A DNA stretch of 64,000 bases from an uncultured Alphaproteobacteria bacterium. GTDB lineage: Bacteria; Pseudomonadota; Alphaproteobacteria; Micavibrionales; Micavibrionaceae. Below the pieces are notes generated by a model. It was not told the DNA's origin and ran no database searches. It was given only the letters and a program-made list of their open reading frames with translations. Below, one piece after another: positions 14,245 to 23,542 of this stretch. The position numbers and the translations under genes were made by a program. Position 1 is the stretch's first letter; each line of letters begins with the position of its first letter. The DNA is taken from positions 13,966-77,965 of the forward strand of contig CAMLJM010000011.1 in assembly GCA_946480475.1 (NCBI GenBank), read 5' to 3'.

Positions 14245-16488
14245 TCAGGGGGCCGGTTTAGTAAGCGGCTTTTTGCTGCTTTGGGGATTGGCAAGGCGTT
14301 CCAGATACTCACGCTCTGCTTTCGGCATATTGGGGTTTTTGCGTATCCGCTCCAGAATCTCTTCGCGGCGCTGACGGTTTAAATTCTCGGCGTCCAGCGG
14401 CCCTAAATCCTGGGCATCGCGCGGCATACGGCGGCCCAGCACATCACTGGGCGGCGTCATTCTTTCTTCATTACCCTGGCCGTCACCGGGGCCTTCACCT
14501 TGACCGGGTTCCTGGCCCGGCTTTTTCATCTGCTGCATTTGTTGTTTCATCTGCTCCTGACCTTCGCGCAGTTGATTTAAGGCATCATCCTGCTTGGGGA
14601 CGGCATCTCCCGGATCACCCTGGTCAAGTTCATCGCCAGCCTGGTCCATGGATTTGTCAGCATCCTGAAGTTTGCCGGGGTCCATACCCTGTTGGCGCAT
14701 TTTCTGCATCATCTGATCCAGACGTTTCTGCAGATCGCGCTGTTGCTGGTTCTGCGGTTTTTTCTGTCCGCCCTGCTGTTGCTGGTTCTGTTGCTGTTGT
14801 TGCTTTTGCTTCTCACGCAGGCGTTTAATCGCTTCTTCGATCTTCTTCAGCATATCCTGCTGATCTTGATCGCCTGGTTGTTGTTGCTGTTGCTGGCCTT
14901 GCTGCGGCTGCTGCTTTTGTTGGGGCTGCTTTTGTTTGGGGTCCAGTTGCTCTAGTTCACGTTGTATACGTTGGAACCTATCGATAATTGATTCTGCCTC
15001 AGACTCTTTCAACTGCGTACTATTATCGCGCTTGTCTCTCAATTCTTTGGCGGTATTGTCTACATCCGTCCCCATTTCGCCCAGGCGTTTGACCTTTTGT
15101 TCGCTGACTTCCCGATTAAAGGGGGCTGGCTTTGGCTGTGGCAGTGCATCTGTCTGCGCCAGCTGCAGAGGATTGTTATCAAGAGCGGCAACCAATAACG
15201 GTTTGGTTTCCTTCAGGAATGAATGGCCACCCGCGTCGGGAGTTGAATTACTATTCCATTGCTTTTGGTATTCTTCGGATTTTTTCTCATCAATCTTCTT
15301 TTTCAGTTCCTTGGCGTATTCTTCAAGTTGCTTGAGAATGGCCTCCATATCCTGCTTGCGTTTCTCGCGTTCTTCAGCTGTTTCATTGCGCAGGTCTTCC
15401 TGGTCTTTGATCAGGTTATTCATATCCTGCATCATCTGCTGCATCTGTTGCTGTTGCTGCATCTGTTGCTGCATACGTTGCATTTGCTGCTTCATGCGTT
15501 CCATACGCTGTTGCATGCTCTGCTGCATTTGTTGCTGCTGCTTCTGGCTGTCCTGCTGTTGTTGTGGACTTTGTTGTGAATCCTGATTTTTCTGTTGCTC
15601 CTGCATCTGTTGCATTTGCTGTTGCTGTTTCATCAGCTCCTGCATCTGTTGCATCATTTCCTGCATCTTCTGGGCCATTTTCGGGTCCATCTGCTGCAGC
15701 TGATCCAGCATCTTCTGCATCTCTTCGAGACGCTTCTGCATGTCCTCCATATCCTGCTTGGATTTTTCATCCTGGCCGGATTTCGAGGCCTGCTCTTTCA
15801 GGGCCTCTTTCATGGCCTTCATGGCCTCCTTGGTCAGCTCCCTAATCTGTTCTTCATTGGCGCCACGTTCCAGCGCCTCGCGCAGGGCTTGTTCCATCTC
15901 GCGCAGGCGTTGCTCCGCGACGCTTATATTCTCCTGTTCCAGGCGCTGCATGACTTCCCACATATCACGCACCACTGTTTCCAGGGCATCGGTATCTTTG
16001 GCCTCGCTCATGTTCTTCTGAATATTCTTCAGAAGGGACATGGTTTCCGGATTCACGACGGTCTTGCCCTTATCTTGCAGTAATTTTGCAAAACGCTGCG
16101 ATATAGCGGATGCCTGCAAACTATCCTTGGCAAGACTGCGGCGCATCTCTACCATGGCTGAGGCCACAGGGTGAAAGAAATCCTGATGCGGGATAGTGAC
16201 CTTGCACTTTTCGGATTTGGCGGCTTGGCCCAAGGCGTCCCTAACCTTGATGGAAATCTCAACAGTGGATCCCGCAAGGGTCGGGTGAGCGGTCAGATCG
16301 TAAAGCTTGTAAGTCCCTAAACCATCCTTATTCACGGTCTGCTGCGCCTTCAAACACGCAGCGGATTTGGTCTGGGCACGCGGTGTCGTTTGGGGCTGCG
16401 TTTGAGCTTGAGCGGCCCCTGCAAATGCAGCCGCAGCCAAAGAAGCCTGGATTGCCCATGATCTGATTCTCTTGTAACCGTAACTCAT
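14245..16488 (-). CDS. C-terminal half of a DUF4175 (TIGR02302-type) protein, Gln-rich, with its own signal peptide
   Basis: 747 aa. Signal peptide (residues 1-28, ending AGAAQAQ). Residues about 55-120 carry YKLYDLTAHPTLAGSTVEIS and FFHPVASAMVEMRRSLAKDS, which in my memory of TIGR02302 follow directly after the DD-x-GY strand where the plus-strand gene at 13098 ends. Next come LREMEQALREALERGANEEQ-type helices, then about 350 residues of Gln/Met-rich coiled coil (many QQMQQMQ units), and a C-terminus with family features: a DPGDAVPKQDDALNQLREG box, a GQGEGPGDGQG run and RRREILERIRKN-like end. The start overlaps the DUF58 stop by ATGA. Probably periplasmic; it may pair with the anchored N-terminal half. 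CAG/CAA-rich DNA here gives many spurious Leu- and Cys-rich frames on the opposite strand. Confidence 0.82.
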   Translation of the reverse strand: MSYGYKRIRSWAIQASLAAAAFAGAAQAQTQPQTTPRAQTKSAACLKAQQTVNKDGLGTYKLYDLTAHPTLAGSTVEISIKVRDALGQAAKSEKCKVTIPHQDFFHPVASAMVEMRRSLAKDSLQASAISQRFAKLLQDKGKTVVNPETMSLLKNIQKNMSEAKDTDALETVVRDMWEVMQRLEQENISVAEQRLREMEQALREALERGANEEQIRELTKEAMKAMKEALKEQASKSGQDEKSKQDMEDMQKRLEEMQKMLDQLQQMDPKMAQKMQEMMQQMQELMKQQQQMQQMQEQQKNQDSQQSPQQQQDSQKQQQQMQQSMQQRMERMKQQMQRMQQQMQQQQQMQQMMQDMNNLIKDQEDLRNETAEEREKRKQDMEAILKQLEEYAKELKKKIDEKKSEEYQKQWNSNSTPDAGGHSFLKETKPLLVAALDNNPLQLAQTDALPQPKPAPFNREVSEQKVKRLGEMGTDVDNTAKELRDKRDNSTQLKESEAESIIDRFQRIQRELEQLDPKQKQPQQKQQPQQGQQQQQQPGDQDQQDMLKKIEEAIKRLREKQKQQQQQNQQQQGGQKKPQNQQQRDLQKRLDQMMQKMRQQGMDPGKLQDADKSMDQAGDELDQGDPGDAVPKQDDALNQLREGQEQMKQQMQQMKKPGQEPGQGEGPGDGQGNEERMTPPSDVLGRRMPRDAQDLGPLDAENLNRQRREEILERIRKNPNMPKAEREYLERLANPQSSKKPLTKPAP

Positions 16489-17459
16489 GCCTTTAGTCCC
16501 AGTTTGGAAATGCTTTGAGGTATCGAAGGTCCCAGTCGATAAATAGCCCGTAAAGCCTGCTGCAAAGGCTCATCAGTACGTTGCACAATCATCTTGAAGC
16601 CGTAACCTTCGCTGATCTGGCGTAACCGATCGATATGTTGGCGTAAAATCTCCTGATATTCGCGTCGCTGGTCGCCGCGTTTCCCCTTACCAAGATTGAC
16701 CTCAAGGCTGTTATCGGAAAGGCCTTTGAAAAGCTCGCGGTCTTTATAATCAAAATCGACCGTTTGCGGATCAGCCACCATAACGATCCATCCTGATACG
16801 CTTTGGCTACGTAATTGTCCCAATGTTCTGTTGAAGTCCCCGTATATTTTTTCTGCGCTGGATTCGTCATGATCCGGTGGCAGGAAATCACTGACAAGAA
16901 TGGCCGTACTTTGTCTGGCAGGCAGAACCTTCATGCGCGGCATATCATGCGTTGAGCGGTCCAAGGCCAGCTGCATACCCAGCCATTCACCAGCCTGATG
17001 GCCGCGACGCGTTTCACCGCTTTCCAGCAGGGCTACTTTCTCATGAGTACGCGAAACCTGTTTCGCCATCGCCATCATCAAAATTTCTGCAGCTTCACGC
17101 GGCGTATAGGGCGATTTATCTGATTTCCAGTCCATAGAGGGTAGATTGCTACGCCAGAAATAATAGTTATGGCGGATTTCAGCCTCTTTCTCTACGAATA
17201 CAAGCGCATCGCGTTTCTGCGAATATTTGGAATGAATGCCGCGCGGATCATCCTGCCCGGAAACGAAAGGACGCTGATCGAAGTATTCAAGCCCGGCGCC
17301 CTTTTTATTGTATAGGTGTGGGCCACCTTGTGGCAGGCCACGTGTTATGAGCTCAATTTCAGGGCGCTGATGCAAAGGAACGTGACGGCGCACTTCTTCA
17401 GCCCGCGCATTCAGGCTGAATAATTTTGCTATTCTCGATCTTATCTCATCGACCTTCAT
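16485..17459 (-). CDS. DUF58 domain protein
   Basis: 324 aa from the ATG at 17459 (aggaa 7 nt upstream; the ATG at 17465 overlaps the Shine-Dalgarno). Family features: ELITRGLPQGGPHLYNKKGA, EYFDQRPFVSGQDDPRGIH, an acidic VFVEKEAEIRHNYYFWRSN strand and PSMDWKSD, corresponding to the G-x-H and PSxSM motifs of DUF58. DUF58 proteins have a degenerate von Willebrand A fold and almost always accompany a MoxR ATPase; the pair is thought to help assemble or activate envelope or metal-enzyme complexes. It lies 9 bp after the BatA-like gene and overlaps the Gln-rich gene by 4 bp, so the three are one operon. Confidence 0.9.
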   Translation of the reverse strand: MKVDEIRSRIAKLFSLNARAEEVRRHVPLHQRPEIELITRGLPQGGPHLYNKKGAGLEYFDQRPFVSGQDDPRGIHSKYSQKRDALVFVEKEAEIRHNYYFWRSNLPSMDWKSDKSPYTPREAAEILMMAMAKQVSRTHEKVALLESGETRRGHQAGEWLGMQLALDRSTHDMPRMKVLPARQSTAILVSDFLPPDHDESSAEKIYGDFNRTLGQLRSQSVSGWIVMVADPQTVDFDYKDRELFKGLSDNSLEVNLGKGKRGDQRREYQEILRQHIDRLRQISEGYGFKMIVQRTDEPLQQALRAIYRLGPSIPQSISKLGLKA

Positions 17460-17468
17460 GTTCATTTC

Positions 17469-19538
17469 CTAAGGTGCAAGCGGACTCTCACGTTTTTTGT
17501 TTTGGGCAGGCGCACGCTTGCCGCGTCTTTGCCATGCCATCAGCATCATATCGACAAGCAGGAAGGCAAAAGCACCGCCCCACATATATCCCGTCAAATC
17601 CGTATCTTTCGATACGGCTTCATAAATCTTGCGGTGGGTGCCCTCCGGCATTTTACCCAATGGTTTCAATTCCGGTACAGCAACAGAAAGATTATGCGCC
17701 TGTTGCAGACTCTGGTTACCGTAAAATCCGGGCGGATGACGCGGACCCACATCAGCGTCATCAATGTCTTTGGTGGTAAGCGGCCGGACAGAAGGCCCAG
17801 GTGCCCCCAGTTTGCCCTGGCCATCCATGACCTTGACGGCGGGCAGGGAAATATCACCGTTTTCTAATTTATCGGCGACGCCCTGGCTGGTGGTGACAAC
17901 GGCACGCAACATCTCAATGTAAGCGCTGGAATAAGCAAGATTGGACCATGACGGGTCGGCGGATGTATGAACCAGAACGATTTGGCCTTTTCCATGTTTC
18001 TTAGCGGTGACCAGAGGTGTGCCGTTATCAAGCCGCGCCCATGTATTTTCATCGGTATCTGTACCGGGCTGTGGCAATACTTCCTCGCGGATTGTGACAT
18101 CAGCGGGCACTGTAATGCCTGCAAAAGGTGACTTAGCAGCAAAGGGCGCTATACGAGCCTCTTTACTGCCTGACGCATCACCGCCCAGTGAACGGGAACC
18201 CTTACGTAACTTTAAGGGCAGGAGTGGATCGCTATCGATATTTTCCTGCTGGGAAAGATTGCGGCCCGCAAAACGAAGGAGCGTGCCACCTTCTTCATTG
18301 ACCCACTTTTCGATCTTTTTATTAAGGCCCGGTGAATTGCTGGCGCCGTCAGGCATAATGATGACAGCAAGCTTACGTTTCAAAAGGTCATCCACAGTAC
18401 CCTGATGCAGATCAACATAAGGGCCAAGGGCCTGCACAGGATAACGTGATTCATTCGCCAGTGAATCTGTGCCCGTCTGGATGACGCCCACAGGACGGCG
18501 GCGGAAACGCTCATCAATCAGAACGCGCGCACCCGCTGTGTTGTCACCTTCGATAGATACACTTGTAATATCGTTGGCTACATGCGTGGGCAGTTCAAAA
18601 GTAACTTCGGCTTTACTTTCACCACTTTTGAATACAGCCTCACTGCTGCCTAACGGTTGCCCCTTCTGGTCGGCTACGATCAGCGGAAATTTGTCGGCAT
18701 TGCTTGTTTGTGCACGACGTACCGTAACAGTCAGCTTATCCAATAGCCCTGCAGGTTGATCAATCAGGCGTGGCGCTACGGCCTGTTCATCCTCAAATAC
18801 TGTGAGCGTACCGTAAGTTTGAAGTTTTTCTGCCAGTGCACGGGCTTTATCATCGTCCAACCCGTCACTCAGCCAGATCACGGATGTTTTTTGATCATTT
18901 TTAACGGCGCCCAGAGCTTGCAGAGCTTCCTGGCGTTGTGTAGGCCACGGGTTTGGCTTCATTTCCCGGACCTGCCTCAGGGCATCGGCAGCGCTGACAG
19001 GGCCAATCGCTGTGAGAGGGCTGCCGTCAGTGGGTGCGGCAGTCGGAACAATAATCACAGACCGCCCGGCACGGTCCGCCCGGGCAATCAGATTTTCCAT
19101 CTGTATTGTGCGCATCTTCCAGTTACGCGCGGCGGACCAGCCATTATCAACCACCAACATCACGGGGCCTGTACCCTCAAGCGGTGCTTGCGGGTTCCAC
19201 TCCGGTTTGGCAAGGGCGCCAACAACGGCGGCTGTTGCCAGGGTGATGGGAACATATTGCCACCAGGGCATACGCGTAGGGGCAGGTTCTTCGCGTTTAA
19301 CTTTGGCCAGTAACTGAATGCCGGGGAATATCTGTTTCAAACGTTCCTGGGGAATACTCTTCATCACCCACCACAAAGCCATCACAGCGGGCACCGCTAA
19401 CAACATCCACGGGGCCATGGTGGCGCTCAGTGAACCTACCGTTACGGCTTGCGCAGCCGCAGGGGTTGCCAATCCGGCTGTAGCTGCCGCAGCAAATAGA
19501 TTTCTGATGGATGTTATCTTTTTCTTTTCTTGCATCAT
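17469..19538 (-). CDS. BatA-like membrane protein lacking its DUF4159 domain
   Basis: 689 aa. Helices near 40-65 and 87-105 (the BatA N-terminal pair with MPWWQYVPITLATAAVV), then a vWA-like region (GPVMLVVDNGWSAARNWKMR, TSVIWLSDGLDDDKA), a long beta-rich periplasmic segment, a glutamine-amidotransferase-like part (LKRKLAVIIMPDGA, KWVNEEGGTLLRFAGRN) and a C-terminal helix (YMWGGAFAFLLVDMMLMAW). The DNGWSAA motif replaces the MIDAS DxSxS, so metal binding is doubtful. In relatives, as I recall, this architecture continues after the last helix into DUF4159 in one protein of about 900 aa; here it stops and DUF4159 is a separate, inverted gene at 22079. The first ATG at 19538 is used; the Shine-Dalgarno is weak, and translation is probably coupled to the gene ending at 19545. 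Confidence 0.85.
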   Translation of the reverse strand: MMQEKKKITSIRNLFAAAATAGLATPAAAQAVTVGSLSATMAPWMLLAVPAVMALWWVMKSIPQERLKQIFPGIQLLAKVKREEPAPTRMPWWQYVPITLATAAVVGALAKPEWNPQAPLEGTGPVMLVVDNGWSAARNWKMRTIQMENLIARADRAGRSVIIVPTAAPTDGSPLTAIGPVSAADALRQVREMKPNPWPTQRQEALQALGAVKNDQKTSVIWLSDGLDDDKARALAEKLQTYGTLTVFEDEQAVAPRLIDQPAGLLDKLTVTVRRAQTSNADKFPLIVADQKGQPLGSSEAVFKSGESKAEVTFELPTHVANDITSVSIEGDNTAGARVLIDERFRRRPVGVIQTGTDSLANESRYPVQALGPYVDLHQGTVDDLLKRKLAVIIMPDGASNSPGLNKKIEKWVNEEGGTLLRFAGRNLSQQENIDSDPLLPLKLRKGSRSLGGDASGSKEARIAPFAAKSPFAGITVPADVTIREEVLPQPGTDTDENTWARLDNGTPLVTAKKHGKGQIVLVHTSADPSWSNLAYSSAYIEMLRAVVTTSQGVADKLENGDISLPAVKVMDGQGKLGAPGPSVRPLTTKDIDDADVGPRHPPGFYGNQSLQQAHNLSVAVPELKPLGKMPEGTHRKIYEAVSKDTDLTGYMWGGAFAFLLVDMMLMAWQRRGKRAPAQNKKRESPLAP

Positions 19539-19544
19539 CAAACT

Positions 19545-21878
19545 CTAAGGGGCCGGGGCTTCTGGTGGCTTGTTGCGCCCAAATGGCATACGTAAAGCGT
19601 TTTTCCACCCGGCTTGCTGCAGGTAAGCGGCAGCCATGAAAGCGAACATCGCGGCAGCGAGTATCCAGGTGGGAATAACAGGTTTACGGTCACTGCTGCG
19701 TAAAATGCCTTCATCGGTCATGCGCACGCCCATCCAGTCGGCACCTGCATAAGATCTTTTTTCGGCACGCGCATCGACGGGTTTGAGTGTTGGCAGTTTG
19801 ACGATACCCTGCGCATCCGTCATACGAAGAACTGTTGCTTGTGTGCGCTCAGCAAGCGGCTTTAAAATTTCAGGTGTCGAAATCGTGTGCACATATTCTT
19901 GCGGGTTTTCGGGGCCGACATTGATAAACGCCTGGCGCGGGAAGGCGCCCTTCTGTTCAACGCTATAGGGGCCCAGTTCCTTAATGGGTGCTGTTATTCT
20001 CCAGAGGCCAGGTTCAGCCGCTTCTGGCGTTAAAGAAATGTTTTTCCCGGAAGGCGTGCTGAGCGTGACAGGCGTGCTTTTCTCAGCCATGGTTTGTTGT
20101 TCAATCACCAGGTTCTTGCCCTGCTGTGTAATCCGTAATGATTCCTCTTCAAGGTCGGGCTTTTTCATCAGCCAGTGCGCGGTTTGCAGCAAGATTTGTC
20201 CATGCGGGCCGCTACCTGTGAGGGAGCGTTCCCATCTCCACATGCTGTCGGTATTCAGCATGGCTACACGCCCCTTACCCTGGTGGCTGAGGATCAGCAG
20301 TGGCTTCTTGTCAGCGCCTTCCATTACAACTTCTCCTGTCGGAGTCTTCACATCGACGCTACGATAGAAAGGCCCCCAGGAGGGTTGGGTTTTATTATCA
20401 GGCGTATTGCCGCCGGGCAGGCCGCGCGTTACGGGATGACGCTGTCCCCGATCGCTAATACGGGGGGTGAATGTACGCTCTGTCACACTGCCAGCAGGTG
20501 CCGCCGGCAGAACGCTGCCTAAAGGTCCCGTATGAATATTCTGGGGCAGGGCATATTCAGGTCCCGATATCACCTGCAGAGCGCCACCTTCCTTGACATA
20601 CTTGGCAATATTTTCCTGATACACGCTTGGCATAAGATGGAAATGGGAAGGGTTGTCCAGGATCAGCAGGTTGAACTTCCTGATATTGTCGGAAAACACT
20701 TCATTCATGGGGAAGGGCAGCATATTCAGCTCTTCACGGGGAGTGTCGTCAACCTGGTCAGGTAAGCGCGAGAAACTCAGGTGGATCAGGTTTACATCCG
20801 GGTCCGCCTTTAAACGGTTGCGCAGCATTCGTGTATTCGGATTGGCCGACCCTGAGACCATCAAGACATTCAGCTTCTCATGGTTCCCCTGAATGCTGGC
20901 GACGATACGGTTATTATCATCCGTCAGTTCTCCTTTGACGGCATCGGTCCTGATTTCAATGATATTTGCGCCCGCATGATTGATATTCACGCTATATGTG
21001 GCTGTTTCTCCTGGTGTGACCATTTGTGTGGCAGACGGTTGACCATCCTGCACGATGGTTACCTTCACCTTATCACGGCCACCCGGGACAGGCCCTTCAT
21101 CAACGATCCTGAATTTGATGTCTTGCTTTTTACCAATTAAGCCAGCGGGGGATGCTTCGAGTATTTCGGCACGGCGGTCATATTCGCCGTCTTTGCCCGA
21201 TAACAGAACATGCACAGGCACATCTTTGCCAAAGTCGAAATTGTCAGCAATTTTGTCATGCACTTGACCATCTGTCAGGATAAACACACCGCCACGTCTC
21301 GCGCCGGGAATATCGCTCAAGGCATCATCGATGCTGCTGATGATACGCGTACCATCTGCGGCTATACCATCTTTCTCCCCCGATACCTTAATCGTTTTTA
21401 CGGAGACACCGGGTAATGCTTTTAAAGCTTTCTCGAGGGCAGCCGCACTGGCGGTTGTTTCAGCAGCGCGATTATTGAAAGACTGGCTGGGGCTTTCATC
21501 AATCACAATCAAAGCTTCTGTTGTGAGAGGCTCGCGTACCTGATTGATTTCCTGATAGTTCGCCATGCCATACAAGGCGACAGCACCCGCCATGAACCTT
21601 AACGTCGTGCTGCTGCTGTTCGCACCATACTTGCGCCATGCCAGCAGGCAGAGGCCCAGATAAAGCAACCCCATCCCGCCGAGCACTTCCTTAGGGAAGT
21701 AAGGATCCCATTCGCGATATGTGTGTTGCTGCAATGTCGCCGTTGTTGTGGCGATAGATTTATCGGAAGGAGCGGGGGCTGAAGCGGGAGAATTGACTTG
21801 AGCCATAGATATTTGCGCTGCGCCCAATGCAAAGGCAGCAGCCGCCATGTTCGAACCTATGGTGCGACGAAAATTCAT
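19545..21878 (-). CDS. large vWA/GATase-like membrane protein of the MoxR locus
   Basis: 777 aa. Signal peptide (1-26), then helices around 65-85 and 92-108, a vWA-like domain (about 118-235: EALIVIDESPSQSFNNRAAE, GGVFILTDGQVHDK) with DESPSQS in place of the DxSxS metal site, several beta-sandwich segments, a GATase1-like domain (about 330-560: LNVLMVSGSANPNTRMLRNR, YVKEGGALQVISGPEY) and a C-terminal helix (about 735-755). This matches the large membrane partner that follows BatA/DUF4159 proteins in alphaproteobacterial MoxR loci. Start at ATG 21878. It is the first gene of the minus-strand operon 21878-14245 and is divergent from the detached DUF4159 gene. Confidence 0.82.
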   Translation of the reverse strand: MNFRRTIGSNMAAAAFALGAAQISMAQVNSPASAPAPSDKSIATTTATLQQHTYREWDPYFPKEVLGGMGLLYLGLCLLAWRKYGANSSSTTLRFMAGAVALYGMANYQEINQVREPLTTEALIVIDESPSQSFNNRAAETTASAAALEKALKALPGVSVKTIKVSGEKDGIAADGTRIISSIDDALSDIPGARRGGVFILTDGQVHDKIADNFDFGKDVPVHVLLSGKDGEYDRRAEILEASPAGLIGKKQDIKFRIVDEGPVPGGRDKVKVTIVQDGQPSATQMVTPGETATYSVNINHAGANIIEIRTDAVKGELTDDNNRIVASIQGNHEKLNVLMVSGSANPNTRMLRNRLKADPDVNLIHLSFSRLPDQVDDTPREELNMLPFPMNEVFSDNIRKFNLLILDNPSHFHLMPSVYQENIAKYVKEGGALQVISGPEYALPQNIHTGPLGSVLPAAPAGSVTERTFTPRISDRGQRHPVTRGLPGGNTPDNKTQPSWGPFYRSVDVKTPTGEVVMEGADKKPLLILSHQGKGRVAMLNTDSMWRWERSLTGSGPHGQILLQTAHWLMKKPDLEEESLRITQQGKNLVIEQQTMAEKSTPVTLSTPSGKNISLTPEAAEPGLWRITAPIKELGPYSVEQKGAFPRQAFINVGPENPQEYVHTISTPEILKPLAERTQATVLRMTDAQGIVKLPTLKPVDARAEKRSYAGADWMGVRMTDEGILRSSDRKPVIPTWILAAAMFAFMAAAYLQQAGWKNALRMPFGRNKPPEAPAP

Positions 21879-22078
21879 ACCTGACCCTGTTGAAAGTCTT
21901 TATTTGCTTTAGATTATGGCTAACAATCGCTGGAGGTAGAGTCAACAGGATTTAGGGCTTTGTAATATTATTACGAGTATAAAAAGCCCTGATTTATCAA
22001 AGCCTGCTTTTCCTGTTTGTGCCGGGCATCGTTATGCAATATAACAGTCCTATAATCATAAAAAAACAGGGACTAGCC

Positions 22079-22867
22079 GTGAATACTCGCCAACAAGCTT
22101 TGAAGACATTGTGCCTGCCCGTATTGCTGGCGCTAGCGCCGGTTTTTGCTCAGGCGCAGCAGTCGCTTCCTGCGCCTGCGGGGGGGCTGCAATCCACCCA
22201 AGCCTTGAAATATACCAATAACCTCCATCTGGGCTATATCCGCACGACATCAGCACAGATCAACAGCAATACAGAAACAGCGTTGCGGAATCTGCAGACG
22301 GAAGTTAAAACGCGCACCGCTGTTAAGGCGGAAGGAGTCGCGGGGCTTGATCCTGAAACCGATGATCTTTCATTCTTCCACTTCCTTTATTGGCCTGTAA
22401 CGCCTGATGCACGGCCGCTTTCTGATAAAGCGCGGCTGCAGGTGCAGCATTATCTGGATACAGGTGGGGTGATACTGTTCGACCTCCGCGATGCGAATGG
22501 CATGATGCGTGACCAGCGAGCACTGCGTCGATTGCTGACCGACCTCAGCATTCCGCCTTTGATGAATACGCCCGCTGACCATCCTACGGTTAAAGGCTTC
22601 TATTTGCTCTCAAACCTGCCGGGGACGAGCGCGCATGGCGCCACATGGACAGAAGTGCCTGCCTCTAAAGGTGTCGAGAAAGTGTCGTCAACGATTATCG
22701 GTGATCGCAACTGGGGTGATGCCTGGGCCGGTAAAAGCGTATTGCCCGGCACCCGTGAACGCGAGATGGCTTTGCGCACGGGTATTAATTTGGTTCTGTA
22801 TGCTTATATGGGCAACGCCAAGCTGGAGCCGATCAATAAACAACTGGATATCCTGAGGCGCGATTAG
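22079..22867 (+). CDS. free-standing DUF4159 domain protein with its own signal peptide
   Basis: 262 aa from the GTG at 22079, which has caggga 6 nt upstream and begins a good signal peptide (cleavage near AQAQ); the frame open to 22019 gives no leader. DUF4159 features: LHLGYIRTTSAQINSNTETA, the FFHFLYWPVTPDARPLS box, DTGGVILFDLRDANG, LSIPPLMNTPADHPTVKGFY and IIGDRNWGDAWAG. DUF4159 has a GATase-like fold of unknown function. In related bacteria it is the C-terminal part of the BatA-like protein found here at 17469-19538; in this genome it is separate, inverted and exported on its own signal. It ends at a bidirectional terminator (22872-22896). Confidence 0.88.
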   Translation: MNTRQQALKTLCLPVLLALAPVFAQAQQSLPAPAGGLQSTQALKYTNNLHLGYIRTTSAQINSNTETALRNLQTEVKTRTAVKAEGVAGLDPETDDLSFFHFLYWPVTPDARPLSDKARLQVQHYLDTGGVILFDLRDANGMMRDQRALRRLLTDLSIPPLMNTPADHPTVKGFYLLSNLPGTSAHGATWTEVPASKGVEKVSSTIIGDRNWGDAWAGKSVLPGTREREMALRTGINLVLYAYMGNAKLEPINKQLDILRRD

Positions 22868-22871
22868 TAAA

Positions 22872-22896
22872 AAAACCCCGCTGTTTGCGGGGTTTT
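22872..22896. terminator. bidirectional terminator
   Basis: Perfect 10-bp stem AAAACCCCGC / GCGGGGTTTT with a 5-nt loop between convergent genes. Confidence 0.9.
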
Positions 22897-22902
22897 ATTT
22901 GA

Positions 22903-23415
22903 TTAGTTCATAACCTGGGGTCTTGGGAAGTAGCACCAGATTGTGATATCTTTGCCGCCATTCTTCAGATCACCATTGTGCCAAATCACATTGAAGTTCG
23001 GCGATGTACAGGTATTGCTGGCGTTATTGCCTTGCTTATACTCTTGGCAAACCGCTTTGGCATGCTTGGCGGAAAGAATGGCCTTCTCGGGGATTGTTAC
23101 CCAGACAGGTGCGGGCAATTTATTACGCTGTAAGTCATGTGTCAGCTTCACTTCATATTTGCCGTCTGTTGTTCTTCTTTCTTCCAGATCGCCAAAGGCA
23201 TCATTGTCGCTGCAGCAGGAACCCATGGAGCCATCAGCGCGCTTCATATGCATAATGAAATCTTTATGCGGGGCCAGCAGATTATGGTCGGGTGTTCCAG
23301 GGGCCGGGGCATGTGCAGAAGCAGAGAAAGCAGCAGCAAGGCTGAGAGCAGCGCCAGCTATCAGCTTCTGAAACGGCGTTAAAGATGGAATCGTAGCTTT
23401 GAGGCTTTTAGTCAT
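22903..23415 (-). CDS. exported Cys-rich hypothetical protein
   Basis: 170 aa. Signal peptide (about 1-35, cleavage near SASAHA), then a small domain with MKRADGSMGSCCSDNDAFGD, a beta hairpin TTDGKYEVKL and a C-terminal TIWCYFPRPQ. The arrangement of a CC pair near the start and Cys residues at about 118, 130 and 159 suggests two disulfides or a metal site. Alphaproteobacterial exported proteins with a GSCCS-x-x-D signature of this type are common but unnamed. It lies inside the MoxR locus between DUF4159 and MoxR on the MoxR strand, 127 bp after the MoxR stop region, and has a clear Shine-Dalgarno (aggga). Function unknown. Confidence 0.75.
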   Translation of the reverse strand: MTKSLKATIPSLTPFQKLIAGAALSLAAAFSASAHAPAPGTPDHNLLAPHKDFIMHMKRADGSMGSCCSDNDAFGDLEERRTTDGKYEVKLTHDLQRNKLPAPVWVTIPEKAILSAKHAKAVCQEYKQGNNASNTCTSPNFNVIWHNGDLKNGGKDITIWCYFPRPQVMN

Positions 23416-23542
23416 TAGATACTCCCTGTTTGATATTTTTTATAATTATTATGATCTTAGCGACCATGAATCTTCATATCGGGTTTATCACGACCACGAA
23501 ATTCGTCAAGCAACTTTGTTAAGCTATATAAGAGCTGGATTA

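Noticed and set aside
14690..15640. Possible repeat array or CRISPR in the Q-rich region
   Set aside because: The repeats are short codon-level units without fixed repeat and spacer lengths; they belong to a coiled-coil coding sequence.
14692..16083. Several long plus-strand frames of 90-216 codons made of Leu-rich or Cys-rich repeats opposite the Gln-rich gene
   Set aside because: They are the complement of CAG/CAA and CTG repeats of the real minus-strand gene; composition is not that of any natural membrane or Cys protein and no ribosome-binding sites are present.
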